From Caproiciproducens galactitolivorans (GTDB taxonomy: Bacteria > Bacillota > Clostridia > Oscillospirales > Acutalibacteraceae): a DNA stretch of 64,000 bases. Position numbers and translations under genes: made by a program. Of the stretch, positions 25,876 to 34,164 are shown piece by piece (position 1 is the first letter of the stretch; the number at the start of each line of letters is the position of its first letter). The DNA is taken from contig NZ_SRMQ01000002.1 of assembly GCF_004768785.1 (NCBI RefSeq), positions 341,113 through 405,112 on the forward strand, written 5' to 3'. Below the pieces are notes generated by a model. That model was not told the origin of the DNA, searched no databases, and worked only from the letters and a program-made list of their open reading frames with translations.

Positions 25876-27261
25876 ATGTCGATTGTGGGTGCGTTTATTG
25901 TACCTCATCCGCCGATTATCCTGCCCGAAGTCGGGCGCGGAGAGGAACGGAAGATACAAAGGACGATTGACGCCTATCGGGAAGCTGCCCGTAGGGCCGC
26001 GGCGCTTCAACCGGATACCGTTGTGGTGACTTCGCCCCATGCGACCCTGTACGCGGATTACTTCCATATTTCCCCGGGCGAAAAGGCATGCGGCAATTTG
26101 AAAGCCTTCGGTATTCCCGGCGTTTCCCTGGAGGCACAATACGATAGCGCGTTTGTACGGGCGCTGGAGGAAGAAGCCGGAAAAGCGGGGCTCCCGGCCG
26201 GGACGTTGGGCGGGCAGGACAAAATGCTTGACCATGGTACGCTGATTCCTCTGCGCTTTTTAAATGAGACGCCGGTCAGGTATCGGCTGGTGCGCATTGG
26301 CCTTTCCGGCTTGCCCGCGCTGGAGCATTACCGCCTTGGGAAATGCATTGCTCGTACTGCCGAAAAGCTGAACCGGCGGGTCGTTTTTGTTGCCAGCGGC
26401 GACCTTTCCCATAAATTGACGGCGGAGGGGCCGTATGGCTTTGCAGAAGAAAGTCCGGAATTTGACCGGCAAGTCACAGATGCGATGGCAAAGGGCGATT
26501 TCCTGCGCTTTCTCACTTTCCCTCCCGCATTTTGCGGTGCGGCCGCGGAATGCGGACTGCGTTCTTTTATGATTATGGCGGGCGCACTCGATGGGAAAGC
26601 GGTACGCCCGGAGCTTCTTTCTTATGAAGGGCCGTTCGGCGTGGGCTATGCTGTTTGCTCCTTTGAAATTACCGGGGAGGACGACCTCCGTCACTTTGAT
26701 GCCGTTTATGCAAAGGAACATCGGGCGCATCTTAACGCCGTGAAAGAAAAGGAGGATCCCTATGTTCGGTTGGCACGGCTTTCCCTGGAAACATTCATTA
26801 AAACAGGCATGCGGGCGAATATGCCCGACGGCCTTCCGGAAAAAATGCTTCAACAGCGGGCGGGCGTATTTGTGTCCCTGAAAAAATACGGGGAACTCCG
26901 GGGCTGTATCGGCACGATTGAACCGGTGACCGGCAACGTGGCGGAGGAAATCCTGCAAAATGCGGTCAGCGCAGGCGTGGAAGATCCGCGTTTTCCATCC
27001 GTAACCGCGTCGGAACTGCCCGATCTTGTATACAGCGTGGATGTGCTTGCGAAACCGGAACCGATTGCGTCCATTTCGGAATTGGATGTGAAACGCTATG
27101 GCGTGATCGTATCAAGCGGATATAAGCGCGGCCTTCTTCTGCCGAATCTGGAGGGGGTGGATACGCCGGAACAGCAGGTGTCCATCGCAAAGCAGAAGGC
27201 AGGGATTCACCGTGGGGAGCGCTTTTCGCTCGAACGGTTTGAGGTGGTGCGTCATACATGA
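25876..27261 (+). CDS. AmmeMemoRadiSam system fusion protein (MEMO-like + AMMECR1 domain)
   Basis: A 461-residue fusion. Residues about 1-265 are a MEMO/LigB-like dioxygenase-fold domain (VPHPPIILPEVGRGEE, SPHATLYADYF, DHGTLIPL, ASGDLSH contain the conserved histidines). Residues about 290-455 are an AMMECR1 domain with the invariant GELRGCIGTIEP and GVEDPRFPSVTASELPDL segments. In many organisms these are separate proteins encoded beside a radical SAM enzyme. ATG at 25876 has AAGGAG upstream; the stop overlaps the next gene's start (ATGA). The biochemical role of the trio is, to my knowledge, not settled. Confidence 0.93.
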   Translation: MSIVGAFIVPHPPIILPEVGRGEERKIQRTIDAYREAARRAAALQPDTVVVTSPHATLYADYFHISPGEKACGNLKAFGIPGVSLEAQYDSAFVRALEEEAGKAGLPAGTLGGQDKMLDHGTLIPLRFLNETPVRYRLVRIGLSGLPALEHYRLGKCIARTAEKLNRRVVFVASGDLSHKLTAEGPYGFAEESPEFDRQVTDAMAKGDFLRFLTFPPAFCGAAAECGLRSFMIMAGALDGKAVRPELLSYEGPFGVGYAVCSFEITGEDDLRHFDAVYAKEHRAHLNAVKEKEDPYVRLARLSLETFIKTGMRANMPDGLPEKMLQQRAGVFVSLKKYGELRGCIGTIEPVTGNVAEEILQNAVSAGVEDPRFPSVTASELPDLVYSVDVLAKPEPIASISELDVKRYGVIVSSGYKRGLLLPNLEGVDTPEQQVSIAKQKAGIHRGERFSLERFEVVRHT

Positions 27262-28085
27262 AAACCGTATGTGAGGTGTGCCCCCATTTCTGCAATCTGC
27301 AAGAAGGGCAAACCGGCTTTTGCCGTGCGCGCAGCAATGAAGGCGGGAAAATCGTTTGCAAAAATTACGGCAGGCTGACCGCGCTGGCGCTTGATCCCAT
27401 TGAGAAGAAGCCGCTGCAGCGGTTCTATCCGGGAAGCAGGATTTTGTCGGTGGGCAGCTACGGCTGTAATTTGCGCTGCCCGTTTTGCCAGAATTGCGAG
27501 ATTTCCATGGCGGACGGGGAGCAAATTGAAACCGTCGAGGTCTCCCCGGCAGCACTTGTGGGCAAAGCGCTGGAATTGCTCCCGCGCGGGAACATCGGGA
27601 TTGCCTATACCTATAACGAACCGCTGGTCGGGTACGAGTATGTCCGGGACTGTGCAAAGCTTGCAAAGGAGCATGGCTTGAAAAATGTTGTGGTAACCAA
27701 CGGGAACATCAATGAAAAACCGCTGCAGGCGCTTCTTCCGGATATTGATGCCATGAACATCGATCTGAAAGGGTTTACGGAGCGTTTTTACACAGCCATC
27801 GGCGGCGATTTGGAAACCGTTAAGCGTTCCATTCAAATCGCGGCGGAACGCTGCCATGTGGAGGTTACCACGCTTGTGATTCCGGGGGAAAACGACAGCG
27901 TGGAAGAAATGGACGCGCTTTCCAGATGGCTTGCCGGCGTAAGCCCGGAAATCCCGCTGCATGTTTCGCGCTTTTTCCCGCGTTGGCGGATGACCGACCG
28001 CGGTCCCACGCCGGTGGAAACGATTGATTGTCTGGCGGAAACGGCACGTAAAAATCTGCGGTATGTTTATAAGGGGAATTGCTGA
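27258..28085 (+). CDS. amrS: AmmeMemoRadiSam system radical SAM enzyme
   Basis: A 275-residue radical SAM protein. The N-terminal CEVCPHFCNLQEGQTGFC cluster is typical of this family and of PFL-activase-like enzymes. The SAM-binding [4Fe-4S] motif is CNLRCPFC (CxxxCxxC) near residue 70. The middle IAYTYNEPLVGYEYV and C-terminal HVSRFFPRWRMTDRGPTP segments match the AmrS family. Four-base overlap with the upstream MEMO-AMMECR1 fusion indicates translational coupling and a shared function. Confidence 0.93.
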   Translation: MKTVCEVCPHFCNLQEGQTGFCRARSNEGGKIVCKNYGRLTALALDPIEKKPLQRFYPGSRILSVGSYGCNLRCPFCQNCEISMADGEQIETVEVSPAALVGKALELLPRGNIGIAYTYNEPLVGYEYVRDCAKLAKEHGLKNVVVTNGNINEKPLQALLPDIDAMNIDLKGFTERFYTAIGGDLETVKRSIQIAAERCHVEVTTLVIPGENDSVEEMDALSRWLAGVSPEIPLHVSRFFPRWRMTDRGPTPVETIDCLAETARKNLRYVYKGNC

Positions 28086-28091
28086 AAAAAA

Positions 28092-28124
28092 CAGAGGTCG
28101 GAAGGCTTTCCAACCTCTGCTTTT
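28092..28124 (+). terminator. terminator of the AmmeMemoRadiSam operon
   Basis: CAGAGGTcGGAA...TTCCaACCTCTG stem (28092-28119), then CTTTTGTTT. Confidence 0.85.
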
Positions 28125-28235
28125 GTTTACTATGAGTATAATATGAATGATATATTACTAAAATTAATAACAAATGGGAGCCGGAACGGCCTTTTTTTGC
28201 CATCCGGCCGCCTGTAATCCGAAATGGCTTACATA

Positions 28236-28259
28236 AGAAAAGCAGCTTAAGTCATACTA
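28236..28259 (+). promoter_or_regulatory. candidate sigma-G promoter of splB
   Basis: CATACTA (28253-28259) matches the sigma-G -10 consensus exactly; 17 bp upstream is TACATA, close to TGMATA. The predicted start site lies inside the GGAGGAGG of the ribosome binding site, giving an unusually short leader. splB is sigma-G dependent in Bacillus subtilis, which fits. Confidence 0.55.
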
Positions 28260-28280
28260 ATCCGGAGGAGGCGATCCGCC

Positions 28281-29276
28281 TTGTATCCGGAGCAGATTTA
28301 TTACGAGCCTGCCGCGCTGGACTATCCGCTTGGCAAAGCCCTGCGCGAACGCTATTCCAACGCGCCGTGGATTCCCATAGAGAGCCATAACAAGATTGAC
28401 GAGCTTCGCACCCGGCCCAACAGCGATTTTGCCCGCATGAAGCGGTATCTGGTTGTCGGGGTGCGCAAAACCCATAAGTATGTTCCAAACCATAAGGTTT
28501 CCGATTTCCTGGTGCCGTACACATCTTCCGGCTGCAGCGCAATGTGCCTGTACTGCTATTTGGTGTGTAACTATAATAAATGTTCGTATTTAAGGCTGTT
28601 TGTAAACCGGGAGGAAATGCTGCGAAAGCTCATGAAGACCGCTTTAAACGCGGACCGCGATCTGACCTTTGAAATCGGAAGCAACAGCGACCTGATACTG
28701 GAAAATACGATTACCGGCAATCTGCCGTGGACAATTGAGCAGTTTGCAAAATTGGAGAAAGGATTTCTTACCTTTCCCACGAAATTTGATTCGGTGGATT
28801 CCTTGTTAACGCTTGATCACCGTGGACGGGTGATTGCGCGGATGAGCGTGAATCCGCAGGAGATTATTTCGAAGGTGGAATTCGGAACATCTCCGCTTTT
28901 CAACCGGATAGCCGCGGTCAATCGGCTTGGTGAAGCGGGCTATCGCGTCGGGCTTTTGATTGCGCCGGTTATTTTGCTGGAAAATTGGGAGCTTCTTTAT
29001 CGTGAGCTTCTGGATATTTTGGAGGAACGGCTTTCACCGGCTGTGAAAAAGAGCATGTTTATTGAAATCATTTTTATGACGTATAGCTACGTTCAGAATG
29101 CAATCAATACGGAGGCATTCCCAAACGCCGTACAGCTTTTTCACAAAGGGCAGATGACGGGCAGGGGACGGGGGAAATACTGCTATACTGCCCCTTTGCG
29201 CGCGTCGGGGGAGCAATTTTTAAGGCAGGAGATCGGCCGGCGCTTCGGGAAAAACAAAATCTTATATATTGTTTAA
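28281..29276 (+). CDS. splB: spore photoproduct lyase
   Basis: Radical SAM enzyme that reverses the spore photoproduct (5-thyminyl-5,6-dihydrothymine) in germinating spores. The 331-residue length, the N-terminal YEPAALDYPLG, VVGVRKTHK, the cluster motif CSAMCLYCYL, and GTSPLFNRIAAV are all family features. The TTG start at 28281 has GGAGGAGG 9 bases upstream. Aligned by eye to the Bacillus enzyme, the position of the H-donor Cys141 (FEASCTSD there) is Ser here (FEIGSNSD), while extra cysteines follow the cluster motif. Monocistronic, with a terminator downstream. Confidence 0.93.
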   Translation: MYPEQIYYEPAALDYPLGKALRERYSNAPWIPIESHNKIDELRTRPNSDFARMKRYLVVGVRKTHKYVPNHKVSDFLVPYTSSGCSAMCLYCYLVCNYNKCSYLRLFVNREEMLRKLMKTALNADRDLTFEIGSNSDLILENTITGNLPWTIEQFAKLEKGFLTFPTKFDSVDSLLTLDHRGRVIARMSVNPQEIISKVEFGTSPLFNRIAAVNRLGEAGYRVGLLIAPVILLENWELLYRELLDILEERLSPAVKKSMFIEIIFMTYSYVQNAINTEAFPNAVQLFHKGQMTGRGRGKYCYTAPLRASGEQFLRQEIGRRFGKNKILYIV

Positions 29277-29281
29277 ATAAA

Positions 29282-29334
29282 AAGGAGGAACTGCAAAACG
29301 AAAAACGGAGAAGTTCCTCCCTTATTATTTTTTG
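29282..29334. terminator. bidirectional terminator between splB and the DUF4430 gene
   Basis: GGAGGAACT (29284-29292) pairs with AGTTCCTCC (29312-29320). On + it is followed by CTTATTATTTTTTG, and on - by TTTTTATTT. Confidence 0.85.
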
Positions 29335-29372
29335 AGTTTTTTTAAGAAAATAGTCTGGAAAGGTACGGTGCC

Positions 29373-29981
29373 TTAAGCGCCGCAAATGAACAGCCACTGA
29401 ATTTTATCGCCGTTTTTTAATTGATATTGGTTACAGCCTACAGGGGGCTGTTTTCCGTTCACCGTGTATGTCCACCCGCTGGATGCGCCGAAATCTTTTT
29501 CGTAGATATTGTGAATTCCTTTTATATAAATGGACTGATAAACAGGAGCAGAGGCGGATTCCATCGGAATGCCATTCGATTTCGTTTCGCGCAGGAGCAC
29601 GTCGTAAACTGTCTCCCCGTTTTTGATTTCCACGCTCTTTTCCGCGAGGATAACCCCATCCTTTGGTACGAGAGAAAGTTTGTCTTCGCTAAATTTTTCC
29701 CGGTTTTTCAAAATATCGTTGCACGAGATAAACAATGTGCAGCGCAATTCCTTTTTTATCATTTTTGCGGAACCGGAAGCCGTATTCGGCGCGGTCTGTG
29801 AAACGTTCGCGGAGAAAGCGGCGCCCGAAGTTTCCCCCTGGCCCGCTATTTCTGAGGAAATAGCGGAGCTTTCAGGTGCGCCCGCCGAGATTGCCGCATG
29901 CTGGGAAGGAAACTTCGCCTTACATCCGGAAAGAACGGCGAAAATACAGAACAGAGCAAAGATTTTTCTAATATATTTCAC
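29373..29981 (-). CDS. DUF4430 domain lipoprotein
   Basis: A 202-residue lipoprotein. The signal peptide ends in a lipobox (LSGC, Cys near residue 20), followed by a Ser/Ala-rich linker and then a C-terminal DUF4430 domain (about residues 80-200) with the typical GETVYDVLLRE and GWTYTVNGKQPPVGCNQYQLKNGDKIQW segments, ending in LFICGA. DUF4430 is related to the ligand-binding domain of transcobalamin-type proteins, so small-ligand binding at the cell surface is possible (inference). Its start overlaps the stop of the upstream propeller gene by 4 bases. Confidence 0.88.
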   Translation of the reverse strand: MKYIRKIFALFCIFAVLSGCKAKFPSQHAAISAGAPESSAISSEIAGQGETSGAAFSANVSQTAPNTASGSAKMIKKELRCTLFISCNDILKNREKFSEDKLSLVPKDGVILAEKSVEIKNGETVYDVLLRETKSNGIPMESASAPVYQSIYIKGIHNIYEKDFGASSGWTYTVNGKQPPVGCNQYQLKNGDKIQWLFICGA

Positions 29982-31441
29982 CGTTTGTCCGCCCCTTTAT
30001 GGGTTATTTTTGTTTTCAGCAGGAAAGCCAGAGCTATGCCTGCCAAAATGACGGAGGCAATCCATACGGAAGCATTCTCCCCGGTTTTCAGGGCGGGCAT
30101 AGCCGATTTGCTGCCGATTGCATATAGGTTTCCGCTGTCGTTGTAATAAAACAGCGTGCCGTCGGCGGAACAGGTCAGGCTCTGCGAACAGCTCTGCGCG
30201 GCGGAAGGGGTGAACAGCGTTTCATAGGAAGGCTTTGTCTGCCCCTCATGGTCGGAGATAACGTAGACACAGGAGGAATCCTTCGAGAACACGGAATTCT
30301 GGTCAGCCGTTCCGTATTTTGTAACGTAGATAAGCACCCGGTTCTTGTTTGCGGCGGTCGCGTAGGCGGTGGTGACCAAGGGGGAGGACTGGGACTGGAT
30401 TCCCTTGATCTGGTAAATGGTTTTCAAATCCGCCGCGTTCAATACAGAGAAAGGCGTTTCGGCGCCGTAACCGCCCCCGGCGACATAGAGCCTGCCGTTG
30501 TATACGACGGGGCTGGAGGAGATGTTGTTTCCCAAAGCAGCGGATTTTAAAGCGGTGCCCGCGACGATCTGCCCATTCGCGTTCGCTTTTACCGAATAGA
30601 TATAGCCGCTTTTTACGGAAACGTAAATCCTCCCGTTTGCATAGCAGGGAGTCGAATTCACCGGCCCGCCTGCTGAAACGGTGCTGACCGGGGAACCGTC
30701 CGCAAGGCGGTAGGTGGAAACATTGCCGGCTGTGTCTGAAACCGCGATGGCGGAGCCGACCACAGCGGCGCCGTTCCAGTAATAGCCTGCGGCCGCGTTT
30801 TCATGCTTCCAGGCGGTTTTGCCGTTTTCCGCAGAAAGGCAGGCGTACACGCCGGAATTGTAGGCATAGGTCTTGGGGTCCTGCGTATACGTTCCGAAAT
30901 AGATTTTGTGGCCGTAATACATAATGGGAGAGGCAATCTGCTGTGCGGATGAACCGTAGGCGATGGTATCGCTCTGCCATACGGAGGCAAGGCTGTTCAT
31001 ATCGAATGCGGAAATCCGCACGCCGGCGGATGTTTGCTGCGGTACGAAAATCTTTCCGTCGCCGCAGGCGATTTGCGAATTATAAGGCGGGATATCCTTG
31101 CAGGAAGCGGATGCCAAAGTTTTACCAGTTTGTGCGTCCAACTTTAGAAGTGTGCCGCTGGACAGGGTCAGATATAGGGAATTGCCAACGGCAATCGGGG
31201 TGCCGCAGGCGTTGCTTTCCATTTTCATTCCATTGTATTCGCTGGTCGTACTGTGTTTTATTGACCACAGCAGCTTCGCGGCCGACGGATTTACCGGGGT
31301 TTTGGCGGCGGCAATGCCAGGAGTTTGCGGGGAACCTAAAAACTGTGGCCAATCCTGCGCGCTTTGCGCCGCGGCGCAGACAGATATGGAGAACACAAGT
31401 GTAATGGCGCATAGCGCCGATCGAATTCTTTTGGATTTCAT
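29978..31441 (-). CDS. secreted PQQ-type beta-propeller protein, membrane-anchored
   Basis: A 487-residue surface protein with an N-terminal signal peptide (about residues 1-26, ending near VCAAAQ), seven to eight PQQ/quinoprotein-like blades (repeats such as LLKLDAQTGKTLASA, ACLSAENGKTAWKHENA, IYSVKANANGQIVAGT), and a C-terminal transmembrane helix (about residues 455-475) followed by a Lys-rich tail. ATG at 31441 has GGAGG 7 bases upstream; earlier in-frame starts lack a site. Translationally coupled to the DUF4430 lipoprotein. PQQ binding itself is not implied; such propellers are often scaffolds. Confidence 0.87.
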   Translation of the reverse strand: MKSKRIRSALCAITLVFSISVCAAAQSAQDWPQFLGSPQTPGIAAAKTPVNPSAAKLLWSIKHSTTSEYNGMKMESNACGTPIAVGNSLYLTLSSGTLLKLDAQTGKTLASASCKDIPPYNSQIACGDGKIFVPQQTSAGVRISAFDMNSLASVWQSDTIAYGSSAQQIASPIMYYGHKIYFGTYTQDPKTYAYNSGVYACLSAENGKTAWKHENAAAGYYWNGAAVVGSAIAVSDTAGNVSTYRLADGSPVSTVSAGGPVNSTPCYANGRIYVSVKSGYIYSVKANANGQIVAGTALKSAALGNNISSSPVVYNGRLYVAGGGYGAETPFSVLNAADLKTIYQIKGIQSQSSPLVTTAYATAANKNRVLIYVTKYGTADQNSVFSKDSSCVYVISDHEGQTKPSYETLFTPSAAQSCSQSLTCSADGTLFYYNDSGNLYAIGSKSAMPALKTGENASVWIASVILAGIALAFLLKTKITHKGADKR

Positions 31442-31558
31442 GGTCATCCCTCCAACAAAATTATAACACATATGCTTTTTATTATGAGGGGATTGTTCCA
31501 GTATTGCAAGCAAAATAAACCATACAGCGGAAATGCCTGTGAAAATCTGGAAAATATA

Positions 31559-31592
31559 AAGGACGCGGCCTGCCAGACAAACCGCGCCCTTT
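31559..31592 (-). terminator. terminator of glnN
   Basis: Minus-strand stem GGGCGCGG/CCGCGTCC (one G-T pair, 13-nt loop) is followed by TTTATATTTT, about 115 bases past the glnN stop. Confidence 0.75.
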
Positions 31593-31702
31593 ATATAGGA
31601 AGATATGTAAAGATCTTGTACTTAAAAGAAACGGGGAACCTGCATCCTGATTCCGTCCGCGGACTGCAAGCCTTGGGCGGATCAGGAAGAAAACAGGAAG
31701 GT

Positions 31703-33796
31703 TTAGATTACGCTGAAAAGCAGATCACCGTAGGTCGGGTAAGGCCAGTATTTTCTGCCGACCAGACTTTCGATTTCATCCGCAATCGCGCGGGCGTCCT
31801 CCATTCGGGCAAAAACCGTATTGCGGTAATACTGCGCCTGCTCCAGAACATCCTTGAATTCTTTTTCCGGCTCTACGGAGCTTTTCAGCACAACGGTTTT
31901 TTTGTACAGCTCGGCGCTGAGCGTAGAAAGCTTCTTCAGAAGCGTTTCTTCCAGTTCACAGCAGATATCTGCGCAGAGCTGCTTTTTATTGATGGCTTCC
32001 TTGCTGATATCCTTCATGTACGAACATGCCGCCGGGAGGATATCTTTTTTCACCATATCCACCATCGTCAACGCTTCAATATGGATTTGCTTGCAGTAAT
32101 TCTCAAGCTGTATTTCGTAGCGGGAATGGATTTCTGTTTTAGAGAATACCCCTTGCTTTTCAAACAGTTTTACATTTGCATCGCTGATATAGTAGGGCAG
32201 GGCGTCCGCGGTGGAACGCAGGTTTAAAAGCCCGCGCCTTTTCGCTTCTTCGACCCACTCATCGGAATAATTGTTGCCGTTAAAGATGATGCGCTTGTGC
32301 TCTTTCACGGTCTTCCGAATCAGTTCCGTCAAGGTGCTGTTGAAATCCTCCGCCTTTTCAAGCTCGTCTGCAAAATCGCACAATGCGTCCGCAATAATGG
32401 TGTTGAGCATTATGTTCGGGCAGGCGATGGAAACCGTGGAGCCGAGCATGCGGAACTCAAATTTATTGCCGGTAAAGGCAAACGGGGAGGTACGGTTGCG
32501 GTCGGTGGAATCCTTCGGGAAGGTTGGTAGGACGTCCACGCCGATTTTCATGAAGGCTTTGTCCTTCTGCTTATAAGCCGTACCGTCTTCAATGGATTTC
32601 AGAACGCCCATCAGCTCGTCGCCGATGAATATGGAAACAATGGCCGGAGGCGCTTCGTTTGCCCCCAGACGGTGGTCGTTTCCGGCGCTGGCCACGGAAA
32701 TGCGGAGCAGATCCTGATGTTCGTCGACCGCCTTAATAATTGCGGCAAGGAAAAGCAGGAACTGCGCGTTTTCACGCGGGGAGTCGCCCGGTTCCAGAAG
32801 GTTCACGCCGGTGTCGGTCGAAATACTCCAGTTATTGTGCTTGCCGCTTCCGTTTACGCCGGCAAACGGCTTTTCGTGGAGCAGACAGGTAAGGTTGTGC
32901 TTTGTGGCAACCTTTTTCATGATTTCCATGGTGAGCTGGTTCTGGTCGGTAGCAACATTGGCAGTCGTAAAAATGGGAGCGAGTTCATGTTGGGAAGGGG
33001 CAACTTCATTATGCTTCGTCTTGGCTAAGATACCGAGTTTCCAAAGCTCTTCGTCCAGCTCCTTCATATAAGCGGATACTCTCGGCTTAATGACGCCGAA
33101 ATAGTGATCTTCCAGTTCCTGCCCCTTCGGGGGTTTCGCACCGAATAGGGTTCTGCCGGTGTAAATCAGGTCTTTGCGCTTCTCGTACATTGCCTTGTCA
33201 ATCAGGAAATACTCCTGTTCCGAGCCGACGGTGGTAATGACGCGGTTTGCATCGGTGTTTCCGAAAAGCCGTAAAATGCGCATAGCCTGCTTGTTGATGG
33301 CGTTCATGGAGCGCAGAAGGGGAGTCTTCTTATCGAGTGCTTCCCCGCCGTAGGAGCAGAACGCTGTAGGGATGCATAGGGTGCCGTCCTTGATGAAAGC
33401 ATTGCTCGTCGGATCCCAGGCTGTGTAGCCCCTTGCTTCGAAGGTGGCGCGTAGCCCGCCGGACGGGAAGCTGGAAGCGTCCGGTTCCCCCTTAATCAGC
33501 TCCTTGCCGGAAAATTCCATGATCACCCTGTCGTTTTCGACCGGATAAATAAAGCTGTCGTGTTTTTCTGCGGTAATCCCAGTCATCGGCTGGAACCAAT
33601 GCGTAAAATGCGTAGCCCCCTTTTCAATGGCCCATTCCTTCATCGCATTCGCGACCACGTTCGCCACGCTGGGGTCCAGCGGCTTTCCTTCTTCCCTGGT
33701 TTTTTTTAGTGCTTTATAGGTTTCCTTAGGCAGCTTTTCCTTCATTACCGAATCGTTGAAAACCATGCTGCCGAACATTTCAGGAACTTTGCCCAT
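31703..33796 (-). CDS. glnN: glutamine synthetase type III
   Basis: ATP-dependent ammonia assimilation enzyme of the large GSIII class; 697 residues is typical. Family features: N-terminal [40 protein letters not shown] (metal-binding glutamates), [12 protein letters not shown], and the [16 protein letters not shown] segment. The ATG at 33796 has GGGAGTG upstream; an earlier in-frame start lies inside the leader hairpin and is rejected. Divergent from the glutamate synthase operon, so GS and GOGAT genes share one intergenic region. A terminator-like hairpin in its leader implies attenuation. Confidence 0.96.
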   Translation of the reverse strand: MGKVPEMFGSMVFNDSVMKEKLPKETYKALKKTREEGKPLDPSVANVVANAMKEWAIEKGATHFTHWFQPMTGITAEKHDSFIYPVENDRVIMEFSGKELIKGEPDASSFPSGGLRATFEARGYTAWDPTSNAFIKDGTLCIPTAFCSYGGEALDKKTPLLRSMNAINKQAMRILRLFGNTDANRVITTVGSEQEYFLIDKAMYEKRKDLIYTGRTLFGAKPPKGQELEDHYFGVIKPRVSAYMKELDEELWKLGILAKTKHNEVAPSQHELAPIFTTANVATDQNQLTMEIMKKVATKHNLTCLLHEKPFAGVNGSGKHNNWSISTDTGVNLLEPGDSPRENAQFLLFLAAIIKAVDEHQDLLRISVASAGNDHRLGANEAPPAIVSIFIGDELMGVLKSIEDGTAYKQKDKAFMKIGVDVLPTFPKDSTDRNRTSPFAFTGNKFEFRMLGSTVSIACPNIMLNTIIADALCDFADELEKAEDFNSTLTELIRKTVKEHKRIIFNGNNYSDEWVEEAKRRGLLNLRSTADALPYYISDANVKLFEKQGVFSKTEIHSRYEIQLENYCKQIHIEALTMVDMVKKDILPAACSYMKDISKEAINKKQLCADICCELEETLLKKLSTLSAELYKKTVVLKSSVEPEKEFKDVLEQAQYYRNTVFARMEDARAIADEIESLVGRKYWPYPTYGDLLFSVI

Positions 33797-33830
33797 GAAT
33801 ATCACTCCCTGCATAAATTTCAAAAAATAA

Positions 33831-33870
33831 AAAGGCACTATAGGGCCAAACCCTACAGCGCCTTTGCTGT
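33831..33870 (-). promoter_or_regulatory. leader attenuator of glnN
   Basis: In the glnN transcript a 15-bp stem (33831-33845 with 33851-33865, two G-U pairs, 5-nt loop) is followed by TTTTTATTTTTTG: a complete intrinsic terminator 35 bases before the ATG. Its 5' arm can alternatively form ACAGC-AAAGGC-GCTGT (33855-33870), a hairpin with a six-base loop having A at position 1 and G at position 4. ANTAR-domain antiterminators recognise paired hairpins with such loops. The second loop of that motif is not clear here. Confidence 0.75.
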
Positions 33871-33879
33871 TATGCGATT

Positions 33880-33908
33880 ATTATATGACGTTCAGGGATA
33901 AATGTCAA
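33880..33908 (-). promoter_or_regulatory. perfect consensus promoter of glnN
   Basis: Minus-strand TTGACA (33903-33908), 17 bp, TATAAT (33880-33885). Transcription would start about 5-8 bases before the leader hairpins. Confidence 0.88.
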
Positions 33909-34029
33909 CTGAAAAAATCAAAATTTGCAAGATTTGATAATATTTCATGCAAAACTGGTTTATAACAGGCTTTTTTTATGACAGATTGCAACAAATTGCA
34001 ATTTCGATCATATAATCATGCAATATGTA

Positions 34030-34058
34030 TTGACATAGGCCTTATAAAAATATATTAT
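34030..34058 (+). promoter_or_regulatory. promoter of the glutamate synthase operon
   Basis: TTGACA (34030-34035), 17 bp, TATTAT (34053-34058). The leader to the first start is about 100 nt and holds two TGCATTAT direct repeats (34081-34088, 34103-34110). Confidence 0.8.
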
Positions 34059-34164
34059 GAATACCAAAAAGAATTTAATATGCATTATCAAAATGTAAAA
34101 ATTGCATTATTGATATTGATAGTGTAAATGAATTTGCTAACAAAAATTGCAGGGGGCCAGTTTT

